A stretch of DNA of 64,000 nt. Source: Chryseobacterium gleum. GTDB taxonomy: Bacteria > Bacteroidota > Bacteroidia > Flavobacteriales > Weeksellaceae. The notes below the pieces were generated by a model. It was not told where the DNA came from. It made no database searches and saw nothing but the letters and a program-made list of their open reading frames with translations. Made by a program: the position numbers and the translations under genes. Location: NCBI RefSeq assembly GCF_900636535.1, contig NZ_LR134289.1, positions 1,426,001-1,490,000 of the forward strand, given 5' to 3'. Shown piece by piece: positions 8,756 to 16,382 of the stretch (position 1 is its first letter; every line of letters starts with the position of its first letter).

Positions 8756-9829
8756 ATGGCACACAACATCAATTTCAACGAGCAAACAGGACGTCATTCA
8801 TTCTTCAGCGTTCAACAAAAAGCGTGGCACGGTTTGGGGCAAATCGTAGAGCAGTACCCAACAAGCGAGGAAGCAATAGTACACGCAGGTTTAGATTACG
8901 AGGTTATCAAATCCCCACTGTTTACACAGGGCAGAACAATGAGCATAGGCGACAGCGGAGAACTGATTGAAGCCAACGACATCTTAGTACCTAACAGTTT
9001 CGCCACACTTCGCACCGACACCAATACACCGTTAGGCGTAGTAGGCAAAGACTACCATATCGTACAAAACCGTGAGGCATTTAATTTCTTTGATGCTATT
9101 GTAGGTGGAGGCGAGGGAATATTGTACGAAACCGCAGGGGCATTGGGCAACGGGGAACGCATTTTTATCACTGCCAAGCTACCCGACTATATCCGTGTAG
9201 GTAACGGCGACGACGTAACAGAAAAGTACATTTTCTTAACCACAAGCCACGACGGTAGCGGAAGTATTACCGCAGCATTTACCCCTATCCGTATCGTATG
9301 CCAAAACACCCTTAACGCTTCATTGCGGAGTATGACCAACGTAGTGCGTATCAAACACACGTCAGGAGCAAAACAACGCCTTGAAAACGCTCACAAGGTT
9401 ATGGGACTTGCCAACACCCTAAGCACACAGTTAGAGAACATTTTTAATGACTGGGCTAAAGTAAGGGTAACAGACCGAGAAGTAAGAAAGCTAATCCAGT
9501 TGGCACTTTGCCCGAACAAAGAAACGTTTAACCTGCTCAAAAAAGGTGCGGAAGATGAAGTTTCCACCGTGTTCAAAAACACCGTAGATGATGCCTTTGA
9601 ATACGCTATGATAAGCGACACCCAACAAATGGCAACTACCAAAGGCACATTATTCGGGACTTACAATGCCGTTACAGGTTACTTTCAGAATGTACGCAAT
9701 TACAGGGATGGCGAAGCCAAACTACAATCCATTGTAATGGGCGGTACAGCACAGCTAAAGACACAAAAAGCCTTTGAACTGTGTACAGACTTTGCCTATT
9801 CAGGAGCAGAGATTTTCAACTTCAATTAA
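8756..9829 (+). CDS. DUF932 phage/plasmid-like protein
   Basis: A 357-aa protein of the DUF932 / phage-plasmid-like TIGR03299 family. Recognisable from the N-terminal pattern GRHSFFSVQQKAWHGLGQ, the central LGVVGKDYHIVQNREAFNFFD and TSHDGSGSITAAFTPIRIVCQNT. Members are common on conjugative elements and giant phages, and their biochemical role is unknown. No signal peptide or membrane segment. It leads a plus-strand run of small plasmid-type genes ending in a strong terminator at 11 kb. Confidence 0.88.
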   Translation: MAHNINFNEQTGRHSFFSVQQKAWHGLGQIVEQYPTSEEAIVHAGLDYEVIKSPLFTQGRTMSIGDSGELIEANDILVPNSFATLRTDTNTPLGVVGKDYHIVQNREAFNFFDAIVGGGEGILYETAGALGNGERIFITAKLPDYIRVGNGDDVTEKYIFLTTSHDGSGSITAAFTPIRIVCQNTLNASLRSMTNVVRIKHTSGAKQRLENAHKVMGLANTLSTQLENIFNDWAKVRVTDREVRKLIQLALCPNKETFNLLKKGAEDEVSTVFKNTVDDAFEYAMISDTQQMATTKGTLFGTYNAVTGYFQNVRNYRDGEAKLQSIVMGGTAQLKTQKAFELCTDFAYSGAEIFNFN

Positions 9830-9880
9830 TCATCAAAGGCGACTGCCTGCAAAGGTGGTCGCCTACTAAAAATAAAAGAT

Positions 9881-10288
9881 ATGAAAGCATTAGATAAAAT
9901 GGACAACCTCGATAAAGCGGGCTTGTTGTGCAAACTTTTTCCCGCAGAACTGGAGAACCTGCAAAACGCTATAAAAACGCAATGCGACTACTTCCTGCAA
10001 AATGAAACAGCATTCCGTGAGGGTTGGTATCAAAAGGGATTTTTCACCGCTGAATTTTGGTACAGGCTTGTGCAGAATGCACAAAAAGGAACAGCCCAAA
10101 ATGAACCTCTTTGGAAACGCCCGAACTGGTTTACAGACCATTTTTTTGACGGACACAATTCAATTTTCGCTATTCACTGCCTGATTGAATATACAGATGA
10201 TGCACAATGCGACCCGCAATTAAAACAGGCGATACACCTGCTTTTCGGGAGCGACAAATTTTTACAGATAACCTTAAACGATAAATAA
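9881..10288 (+). CDS. Hypothetical ICE protein (135 aa)
   Basis: Soluble 135-aa protein, rich in aromatic residues (FTAEFWYRLV, RPNWFTDHFFDG). No signal peptide, membrane segment or motif I can name. It begins 51 bp after DUF932 and stops 2 bp before the next ATG, so it is part of the same operon. I do not recognise a function; the context suggests an ICE housekeeping gene. Confidence 0.75.
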   Translation: MKALDKMDNLDKAGLLCKLFPAELENLQNAIKTQCDYFLQNETAFREGWYQKGFFTAEFWYRLVQNAQKGTAQNEPLWKRPNWFTDHFFDGHNSIFAIHCLIEYTDDAQCDPQLKQAIHLLFGSDKFLQITLNDK

Positions 10289-10290
10289 TT

Positions 10291-10788
10291 ATGGCTAATT
10301 GGTGCAACAACTGGGTTATTTTTGAGGGAACACCCGAAGCAATCGAACAGATAACACAGCTATTCAAATCAATGGCTGAACAGGAACATAAAGACGACTG
10401 CGGGCAATTACCCGATTTCGTACAGGACACGCACGGAGATTATTTCTACAATATCAGTCAGGATAATGAAAGTGCGGGCGTGTTTCAGTATGAAACAAAA
10501 TGGTCGCCAAACACGGAAGCGGTAAAGCAGATAGCCGAACATTTCAAAGTGAATTTCACACAGGACTATGAGGAATTAGGATGCTTAGTATATGGTCAGG
10601 CAATATTTGAAAACGGCATACTAAACGACACCTGCTTAGATAGCCAGGACTTTGACAGTTACGAATTAGACGAGGAAACAGATACCTACCATTTTGAGGG
10701 CAAGGAGTATGACAGCGAGTGGGAAATTCTCGACACATTGTTAGAGCGTAAAATGGCTAATGCTAAAATTCAGCACAATGAAAATTAG
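10291..10788 (+). CDS. Api92/DUF1281-like protein
   Basis: A 165-aa acidic protein starting MANWCNNWVIFEGTPEAIEQITQLF. The MANWC-N opening followed by a ferredoxin-like fold is typical of the DUF1281/Api92-like family found on plasmids and ICEs. A second half with FENGILNDTCLDSQDFDSYELDEETD is strongly acidic. It starts 2 bp after the previous stop. Function unknown. Confidence 0.75.
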   Translation: MANWCNNWVIFEGTPEAIEQITQLFKSMAEQEHKDDCGQLPDFVQDTHGDYFYNISQDNESAGVFQYETKWSPNTEAVKQIAEHFKVNFTQDYEELGCLVYGQAIFENGILNDTCLDSQDFDSYELDEETDTYHFEGKEYDSEWEILDTLLERKMANAKIQHNEN

Positions 10789-10972
10789 AGATAAAAACGG
10801 GAACTGGATTGAGGTTACTGACCTTAAAAAAGCTATTCAACAAACTGGGTGGTATAAAGAATATCCGCATAATCCACCTGTGAAAAGCGACAAGGAAAGG
10901 CAGGCATATTGGACAGATATGCACAAGAAATTAATAGCTTTAAGAGAACAGTTAAACAAGCCGAAAAATTAA
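10778..10972 (+). CDS. Small hypothetical protein (64 aa)
   Basis: Start taken at the ATG at 10778 (MKIRDKNGNWIEVTDLKKAI), which overlaps the previous gene by 11 bp and suggests translational coupling. The longer in-frame start at 10760 adds only six residues. The sequence is charged and soluble, with LKKAIQQTGWYKEYPH in the middle. It ends shortly before a strong terminator. Function unknown. Confidence 0.6.
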   Translation: MKIRDKNGNWIEVTDLKKAIQQTGWYKEYPHNPPVKSDKERQAYWTDMHKKLIALREQLNKPKN

Positions 10973-11000
10973 AACACCGTACGACCCAAAAAGTCGGGCG

Positions 11001-11042
11001 GCAAAAAGACAGATCCTCCCGATGGTCGGGCAGTCTTTTTGC
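11001..11042. terminator. Bidirectional terminator closing the DUF932 operon
   Basis: Perfect 10-bp arms GCAAAAAGAC (11001-11010) / GTCTTTTTGC (11033-11042) around an inner CCCGA..TCGGG hairpin. Confidence 0.8.
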
Positions 11043-11160
11043 TTTAAATGGGAGCAATCCCCTTTAGTAAAATGCACCACTACACAATTCCTTTTTCTTC
11101 TCCATTTTACCAAACAGGTTGCAGCGTTATTGTTTGGGATATTCATTATCCCAATGATTG

Positions 11161-11247
<87 letters not shown>

Positions 11248-11329
11248 TTCCTTTCTTAATCAGCGAACAAAGAAAAGACACTGACTAATTGATTTTGAAT
11301 TTTCATAAATCTGGGTTAATGCACTTTTT

Positions 11330-11358
11330 TAAATTTGCTAAATTTGTTTTATAGCAAA
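11330..11358 (+). promoter_or_regulatory. Tandem -7 boxes and inverted repeat before the RES cassette
   Basis: TAAATTTG occurs twice (11330-11337 and 11339-11346), matching TAnnTTTG. An inverted repeat TTTGCTA (11334-11340) / TAGCAAA (11352-11358) overlaps the boxes and could bind a repressor. The ATG follows at 11375. Confidence 0.5.
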
Positions 11359-11374
11359 AACTGCAAATTAATAT

Positions 11375-12526
11375 ATGGGAGGAGTTAAACAGAGATGGCT
11401 TGAATTAGAAAGTAGAAATTTAAGCAATATTCCAGATAAGAATATTTGTATCAAACATTTTGATGATAAAAGCATTAATCGCTTTATTAGGCAAAACTAT
11501 CACGATGGTTATTGTGATTATTGCGCTAAGGAACTAAAAGTAGTTTCTCTTGAAGATTTAATGGAATTTATTATGGATGGTATTTCAAATTTCTATGAAG
11601 ATGCCGCCAACTTTATGAGTTACAATTCAAGAGAGGGAGGTTATCTTGGAGAAATCTATACCCCTGACGAACTTATACAAGAACACATAGAGTTAAATGC
11701 TGAACCTTTTGAGGTTATTGAAGATATTGTTAATTCAATTGAAGATATTGCTTGGGCTCAACCTGACCTGTATTACGACAATATTAAAGATGATTTAGAA
11801 TTTCAGTGGAATTACTTTAAAGAAATCATCAAACATAAATCCCGCTACCTTTTTTCATCAGCAGACAGCAGCCTTCCTAAAGCCTTGCAAATACTACAAG
11901 AGGTTGGTAAACTTATATCAAAATTAAATATAATCAGGATTATCCCGGCAGGAACAAAACTTTATCGTTGTAGACAACACGACTTCAAAACAAAAATTAT
12001 AGATTTTAACGAAATCACTGCTCCCCCTAACAAAAAAGCAATTTATCCAAATAGGTTTAGCCCTTCAGGAATATCAATGTTTTATTCCGCTTTTGATGAT
12101 GATACAGCAATTTTAGAAACAATAAGCAGGACAGATAAATACAAAAGGTATGTAACGATTGCGGAATTTGAAACCTTAGAAAATCAGGTTGTTGTTGATT
12201 TTAATAAGCTCCCAAAAATTCCAAGTATTTTCGGCATTAAGGACAAGAAACGATATTACCTTATTTTATTTCTATACTCATTTGTAAGGGATATAACGCA
12301 ACAAATTATTAAGGATGGTAAAGAACATACCGAATACGTTCCAACTCAAGTTGTGACTGAATTTTTAAGGTATCCATTCAATAAAAATAGGAAGAATAAA
12401 ATATCGGGGATTATTTATCCCTCATCGCAAAATAGAAATCATCAATCGGCAGTGTTTTTTTGGGATGACGAATTAAGTAGAGAAAAAGTAAAATTGAACA
12501 CCTTAAAAAGAAAGAAAATTATTTAA
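11375..12526 (+). CDS. RES-domain protein with HEPN/RES-type N-terminus (putative toxin)
   Basis: 383 aa. The N-terminal part has the Cys pattern (C25; GYCDYCAKEL near 47-53) and the helical region of the HEPN/RES N-terminal domain. The C-terminal 190-370 region fits a RES domain: GTKLYRCRQH (about 193-202), then NRFSPSGISMFYSAFDDDTAILE (about 226-248), with the Arg, Ser and Glu that name the family. RES toxins of Xre-RES pairs break down NAD+. Here no Xre antitoxin is adjacent. Its stop overlaps the ATG of the GIY-YIG-like gene by one base, so the two are coupled. The DNA is much more AT-rich than the ICE backbone, which suggests acquired cargo. An anti-phage or toxic NAD-depleting role is inferred. 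Confidence 0.82.
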   Translation: MGGVKQRWLELESRNLSNIPDKNICIKHFDDKSINRFIRQNYHDGYCDYCAKELKVVSLEDLMEFIMDGISNFYEDAANFMSYNSREGGYLGEIYTPDELIQEHIELNAEPFEVIEDIVNSIEDIAWAQPDLYYDNIKDDLEFQWNYFKEIIKHKSRYLFSSADSSLPKALQILQEVGKLISKLNIIRIIPAGTKLYRCRQHDFKTKIIDFNEITAPPNKKAIYPNRFSPSGISMFYSAFDDDTAILETISRTDKYKRYVTIAEFETLENQVVVDFNKLPKIPSIFGIKDKKRYYLILFLYSFVRDITQQIIKDGKEHTEYVPTQVVTEFLRYPFNKNRKNKISGIIYPSSQNRNHQSAVFFWDDELSREKVKLNTLKRKKII

Positions 12527-13101
12527 TGAAAATTGACAGTGAACATATTGTAAAGCAATCTGAAGAGTTTGCATTGAATATAGCCAAGCAAATTTCAAAA
12601 ATAACAGTTAGACCGTTCTGTGAAATTTCCTTTCATTCATCGGAATATAGAGATAGGAAAACGCTCTCAAATTATTTGCATAAAATTCCTAAAAGCGACA
12701 ATCCACTCATTTATATTATTCAGATTAAATCCCCGAAAATTTTAAGCACGCTGATTGATTATTTTGAAGATTATCAATCAGCAAATAAGCTAAAAGTAAA
12801 GAATAAAGACCGTGTTAACCTTTCCCGGTACAACAAGACTTCATCAGATATATTATATGTTGGAAGCTCAACGACTGATTTCAAGACAAGAATTAAGAAC
12901 CATCTTGGCACAGAAGGAAATCGGGTTTATAGTTTGCATTTATGCAAGTGGGACAATTGTTTAGAATACGATTTGAATATTTTTGCATACGAAGTCATTT
13001 CAGAAAGCAATGAAATTATTGAACGTTTCATTGTCGAAATTCTTGAACAGCAATTTTGGGATAAGTTAAGCCCGATATTTGGAAAACGAAGTGGTTTATA
13101 A
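12526..13101 (+). CDS. GIY-YIG-like nuclease domain protein
   Basis: 191 aa, start ATG overlapping the TAA of the RES gene. Motifs match a divergent GIY-YIG fold: LIYIIQI (GIY strand, about 65-71), ILYVGSSTTDFKTRIKNHL (YIG strand with Arg and His, about 109-127), and ERFIVEILEQQFWDKLSPIFGKRSG near the C-terminus, carrying the metal-binding Glu and the PxxGKRSG end. The Asn usual in that last motif is replaced. Residues 1-60 form a separate helical region. Likely DNA nuclease working with the RES protein; not shown experimentally. Confidence 0.65.
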   Translation: MKIDSEHIVKQSEEFALNIAKQISKITVRPFCEISFHSSEYRDRKTLSNYLHKIPKSDNPLIYIIQIKSPKILSTLIDYFEDYQSANKLKVKNKDRVNLSRYNKTSSDILYVGSSTTDFKTRIKNHLGTEGNRVYSLHLCKWDNCLEYDLNIFAYEVISESNEIIERFIVEILEQQFWDKLSPIFGKRSGL

Positions 13102-13130
13102 CCCAAAAAATAGATTAAACAACTGAATTA

Positions 13131-14111
13131 ATGAAAACATTATACGTTATTGGTAATGGATTTGACATCCATCATAAATTAGACACAAGGTATCAAAGTT
13201 TTGCAAACTACTTGGCTGAAAATGATAGTGAGGTTTATGAACTCTTATTAAATTATTATGGACTTCCTGATATTACAAATCCTGAATTGACAGATGAAGA
13301 GTATGCGTTATGGTCAAGATTTGAGCAAGCCTTAGCTGACTTGGATTATTTATCGGTATTGGACGATAATTCCGACTTAATTGCTCGCCCTGGTGCTGAA
13401 GATTTTCGAGATAGAGATTGGCATAGTTATCAGATAGAGATGGAAGAAATCATTAAGGATTTAACGACCACTCTAATTAGCGACTTTAATAAGTTTATTC
13501 TTGAAGTCAAATACGAAAGTATTTCTGATGATGTGCTAATTGACTTAGAAGACGATAGCCATTTTTTAAATTTCAATTATACTAAAACACTACAGGAAAG
13601 CTACGGCATTCCCGAAGAACGAATAACCTATATTCATAACAGAGCAGATATAGACAATTGTACTCTTATTTTAGGACACGGAACTGACCCTGCAAATTTT
13701 GATGAGAAAGAAGAAGAACCGCCACAAGGATTAAGCGAAGAAGAATTATACGAATGGCGTGAGCAAAAGGCTGATGAATATGACTATTCTTATGAAAGTG
13801 CCAAACAAGAAATACTATCTTATTATACAAAGGCATTTAAAAATACGGCTTCAATTATCGAAAACAATATTGTTTTTTTTACCAATCTTACTGAAGTTGA
13901 AAAAGTTATTGTCTTAGGGCATTCTATTTCAGAAGTAGATTTAAAATATTTTGAGGTATTAAAAGCCAAACTAAATGAAAATGTAATTTGGAATGTTTCG
14001 TATTACAGTGAGCTTGAGAAGCAAGCACATAAAGAAACACTATTGCAACTTGGAATAAATAACAACAATATTGTCCAAATAAAAATTACAGATTTAAAAA
14101 AGCAATCTTAG
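13131..14111 (+). CDS. AbiH-family abortive infection protein
   Basis: 326 aa. AbiH hallmarks in order: YVIGNGFDIHHKLDTRYQSF (nucleotide-binding-like loop, 4-23), HFLNFNYTKTLQESY (about 144-158), ITYIHNRAD and LILGHGTDP (about 167-186), and VIVLGHSISEVDLKYF (about 260-275). The fold is thought to be SIR2/DHS-like. AbiH gives abortive infection against lactococcal phages, mechanism unsettled. It follows the GIY-YIG-like gene by 29 bp and converges with the receiver-like gene, overlapping it by 4 bp. It completes a three-gene AT-rich cassette of likely defence function. Confidence 0.85.
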   Translation: MKTLYVIGNGFDIHHKLDTRYQSFANYLAENDSEVYELLLNYYGLPDITNPELTDEEYALWSRFEQALADLDYLSVLDDNSDLIARPGAEDFRDRDWHSYQIEMEEIIKDLTTTLISDFNKFILEVKYESISDDVLIDLEDDSHFLNFNYTKTLQESYGIPEERITYIHNRADIDNCTLILGHGTDPANFDEKEEEPPQGLSEEELYEWREQKADEYDYSYESAKQEILSYYTKAFKNTASIIENNIVFFTNLTEVEKVIVLGHSISEVDLKYFEVLKAKLNENVIWNVSYYSELEKQAHKETLLQLGINNNNIVQIKITDLKKQS

Positions 14112-14557
14112 TTATTAGTAAAGTATTCCTGTGCAAATTTTGCTATTCCCACACTAAAATATTTACCACCATTAGTAACAACCTCAATGGCTTTCTTAAA
14201 ATCATACACATCGCTACCAATAAGCAAATAGCCCATAAAACCCATTTCCAAAAGAGATTTTACGACTTTTTCAGCATCAATATCACTATGCCCAATCAGT
14301 TTAATGATTGGGTATAGTGTCCTTAGTTCTTGAAGCTGTGCCAGCACATTCTTATCGTAAAAATCAAGGTCAATAATACAAATTTGGGGAAGTTCCTTTA
14401 ATGCAGACAGTTGAGATATTCCGTCTTTAATGTCTTCCGAACGGAACAATACGTCAATTCCTGAAGTGACAAGGTCGTTATAGGCTAAATCAACTATTAG
14501 GCGTTTATCGTTGATAAATGCAATGCCGATTGCTTTAGGGGTATTTACAGTTTCCAT
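14108..14557 (-). CDS. Receiver-like (REC) stand-alone response regulator
   Basis: 149 aa, start at 14557 (METVNTPKAIGIAFINDKRLIVD). The fold reads as a response-regulator receiver domain: DVLFRSEDIKDGI, the strand-loop ICIIDLDFYD with the candidate phospho-acceptor Asp, and IKLIGHSD followed by a late Lys-containing helix. No output HTH domain follows; the protein ends AKFAQEYFTNN. In-frame codons run upstream to 14668, but that stretch coincides with a structured RNA leader, so I prefer the shorter start. It sits just before the excisionase-like pair, pointing the same way. It may act by protein-protein contact in ICE control. Confidence 0.7.
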   Translation of the reverse strand: METVNTPKAIGIAFINDKRLIVDLAYNDLVTSGIDVLFRSEDIKDGISQLSALKELPQICIIDLDFYDKNVLAQLQELRTLYPIIKLIGHSDIDAEKVVKSLLEMGFMGYLLIGSDVYDFKKAIEVVTNGGKYFSVGIAKFAQEYFTNN

Positions 14558-14715
14558 ACTACCAGTTTTAATGTTAGTGTAGCCCTGCACAAAAAAGAAA
14601 GCGCAGGCAACCACACTTACCGACATTGAGGCACTGGTATACCCGACAACGAATAAGCGAGCGCCCACGCCTATAACGTGAGCGTTCCTACTTATCTGTC
14701 CCGTTGTCTTAAAAA
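14558..14715 (-). promoter_or_regulatory. Structured 5' leader of the receiver-like gene
   Basis: Read on the minus strand, GACAACG (14708-14702) pairs with CGTTGTC (14651-14645), enclosing ATAAG/CTTAT (14695-14691 with 14657-14653) and an 8-bp stem CGCTCACG/CGTGGGCG (14684-14677 with 14669-14662). Next, TACCAGT (14639-14633) can pair with ACTGGTA (14566-14560), which ends 2 bases before the AUG, so the ribosome site would be hidden. Between them lies a further GCCTGC/GCAGG hairpin. This suggests an attenuator or riboregulator; I do not recognise a named RNA family. Confidence 0.5.
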
Positions 14716-14778
14716 TTACCAGTTTTCAATGTGGGACTTAAAGCAAAAACACTTTAAGTATTTCTATATTTTCAAAAG

Positions 14779-14786
14779 CAAAGATA
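14779..14786 (-). promoter_or_regulatory. -7 box for the receiver-like gene leader
   Basis: TATCTTTG on the minus strand, with a TTTCG about 19 bp upstream. It would give a leader of about 215 nt that contains the structured element. Confidence 0.5.
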
Positions 14787-14831
14787 CTAAACTCGTTCTG
14801 ATACGAAAGTATTAATCTGTACTAAAATTGG

Positions 14832-15131
14832 CTATTTGTTATTTGTATTATTGGAGATATAGTTCCGTTCCAGGATTGTCAGAATATCACTCTCCTTATA
14901 AATTATTTTGCCCCCTATCTGTATATAAGGCAGGATATTATCATCACGGTATTGCTGTAAAGTCCGTTTGCTGATATGGAGCAGTTCGCACACATCTTCG
15001 CCCGACAAATAAATTTCTCCGTTCATTACAGGACGATAGTTTTTTAATATTTCTTCGATACGGTTTCGCAACTGCATTATCATCTCCTGATGGGCGATGA
15101 TTTCTTCGGTGTCATTCGTTAATAAGTCCAT
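14832..15131 (-). CDS. Excisionase-like HTH protein (Xis2d/Xis2c type), second of pair
   Basis: 99 aa. N-terminal coiled-coil-like helix (IAHQEMIMQLRNRIEEILKNY), then a MerR/HTH_17-type winged helix: LSGEDVCELLHISKRTLQQYRDDNILPYIQIGGKIIYKESDI. Same size and architecture as the small basic Xis2c/Xis2d proteins of CTnDOT, which direct excision with IntDOT and also activate tra and mob genes. It overlaps the upstream paralogue by 20 bp. Role inferred from size, fold and ICE context. Confidence 0.75.
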   Translation of the reverse strand: MDLLTNDTEEIIAHQEMIMQLRNRIEEILKNYRPVMNGEIYLSGEDVCELLHISKRTLQQYRDDNILPYIQIGGKIIYKESDILTILERNYISNNTNNK

Positions 15132-15423
15132 TGTCGTTTGTATTGTAGGGCTGCCCGGCTTTGAGCAAAGCCTGTATGTCCGAGAGTTTATAATAATTTT
15201 TACGGTTCAGTTTGGAATAAGGCAATAAGCCTTTGTCCTTATAGGTCTGCAAAGTCCGTTTGGTAATGTTCATCATCAAACACACTTCCTGGTTATCGAG
15301 CCATTTCTCCTTTTTGAAAATCGGCGTGTATTTCCTCGTGGCATTTTCGGTCATTTCCAAAAGTTCCCTTAGCTCATTCTTCATTCCGTCCAATGCGGAT
15401 TTTTGTATAGCGATAACTTCCAT
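15112..15423 (-). CDS. Excisionase-like HTH protein (Xis2c/Xis2d type), first of pair
   Basis: 103 aa, paralogous to the next gene: an N-terminal helix, then LDNQEVCLMMNITKRTLQTYKDKGLLPYSKLNRKNYYKLSDIQALL, a MerR-like DNA-binding winged helix. Probably a recombination directionality factor for the integrase and a transcription factor. The decamer array begins 64 bp upstream of its ATG, suggesting co-control with the transfer operons. Confidence 0.75.
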   Translation of the reverse strand: MEVIAIQKSALDGMKNELRELLEMTENATRKYTPIFKKEKWLDNQEVCLMMNITKRTLQTYKDKGLLPYSKLNRKNYYKLSDIQALLKAGQPYNTNDNGLINE

Positions 15424-15486
15424 AGTCTGCTCAATTTTTCTGTGGAAGTCGAATTTATAAAGGCATATTGCAAGGTTGGAAAATGT

Positions 15487-15539
15487 GGTATTGATTGGCT
15501 TTGAAAGGCAGTATTTGGCATTGTATAGTAGGGATTGGT
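15487..15539 (+). promoter_or_regulatory. GGC-decamer array A, upstream of the excisionase-like operon
   Basis: GG dinucleotides fall at 15487, 15497, 15507, 15517 and 15537, exactly 10 bp apart (15527 is AG). Units include GGCTTTGAAA and GGCAGTATTT. It lies upstream of the minus-strand gene starting at 15423, in inverse orientation to it. See arrays B-F. Confidence 0.75.
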
Positions 15540-15541
15540 AT

Positions 15542-15568
15542 AAAAAAGCCCCGAAAAAACCGAGGCTG
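15542..15568 (-). terminator. Terminator of the TonB-CDF metal operon
   Basis: On the minus strand: AGCCTCGG, T-rich loop, CGGGGCT, then six Ts. Placed just after the CDF transporter stop. Confidence 0.7.
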
Positions 15569-15583
15569 TGATTTATTGCGGTT

Positions 15584-16378
15584 CTACTTCGCCAATTTCA
15601 ATATTCTATACGCTCCCCTTGCCACAACCACAAATACAATAGCTCCGATAATCAAATCGGGATAGTTTGAATTAAGCCAATGAACCAAAAAACCTGCAAC
15701 GATAACTCCCGAATTGATTATAACATCGTTTGACGTGAAAATCATCGAAGCCTGCATATGTGCTTCTTTGCTTTTGTTCTTTTGCAACAGGTAAAGACAA
15801 AGTACGTTGGCTATCAATGCCAAAACAGAAACAATAATCATTGTTTTGAAATCGGGCATCGCTTCTATTCCGATAAAACGTCTGATAACTTCAACAAAAC
15901 CGATAACGGCTAACAGGATTTGAAAGTAACCTGCAAATTTGGCGATATTGTTTTTTCTTGCAATCGTACCCCCAACAGCAAACAAAGCCAATGCGTAAAC
16001 GATGCTATCGGCAAGCATATCCAAGCTATCCGCTACCAATCCCATTGAGTTGGAAAAAATACCGAACAACATTTCCAATCCAAAGAAAACGAAATTGATA
16101 ATCAATACCGTCCATAGTAGTTTCCGTTGGCTATTGCTTGTATCTGTTTCAACAACTCCGTTAGTTTCTTCGGTTGAAATCAGCGTTGTATTTAGGTTCA
16201 AGGTTTCCAAAGCTGAAAAAATCGGCTCTGGGTTTCCACTATGGTAAACATTTAGTTTTCTATTGGGAATATCAAATTCCAATGACTTTACCGTATCAAA
16301 GTTTTGCAGTTTCATACGGATTAATTGCTCCTCACTTGGGCAATCCATTTTTGTTATATTAAATATGGTTTTATTCAT
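15584..16378 (-). CDS. Cation diffusion facilitator with N-terminal HMA-like domain
   Basis: 264 aa. Residues 1-75 resemble a heavy-metal-associated domain opening FNITKMDCPSEEQLIR, with one Cys rather than CxxC. Then follow five to six transmembrane helices of the CDF fold, with DSLDMLADS in TM2 (metal-binding Asp pair) and SNDVIINSG in TM5 (one expected His/Asp replaced by Ser/Asn). No long cytosolic tail after TM6. It starts 4 bp after the TonB receptor stop, so metal brought through the receptor and metal moved across the inner membrane are likely linked. Metal identity unresolved. Confidence 0.85.
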   Translation of the reverse strand: MNKTIFNITKMDCPSEEQLIRMKLQNFDTVKSLEFDIPNRKLNVYHSGNPEPIFSALETLNLNTTLISTEETNGVVETDTSNSQRKLLWTVLIINFVFFGLEMLFGIFSNSMGLVADSLDMLADSIVYALALFAVGGTIARKNNIAKFAGYFQILLAVIGFVEVIRRFIGIEAMPDFKTMIIVSVLALIANVLCLYLLQKNKSKEAHMQASMIFTSNDVIINSGVIVAGFLVHWLNSNYPDLIIGAIVFVVVARGAYRILKLAK

Positions 16379-16382
16379 CTTC

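Noticed and set aside
14558..14668. Longer N-terminus of the receiver-like protein starting at 14668 or 14626
   Set aside because: The stretch coincides with a strongly base-paired leader and does not resemble a receiver domain; not fully excluded.
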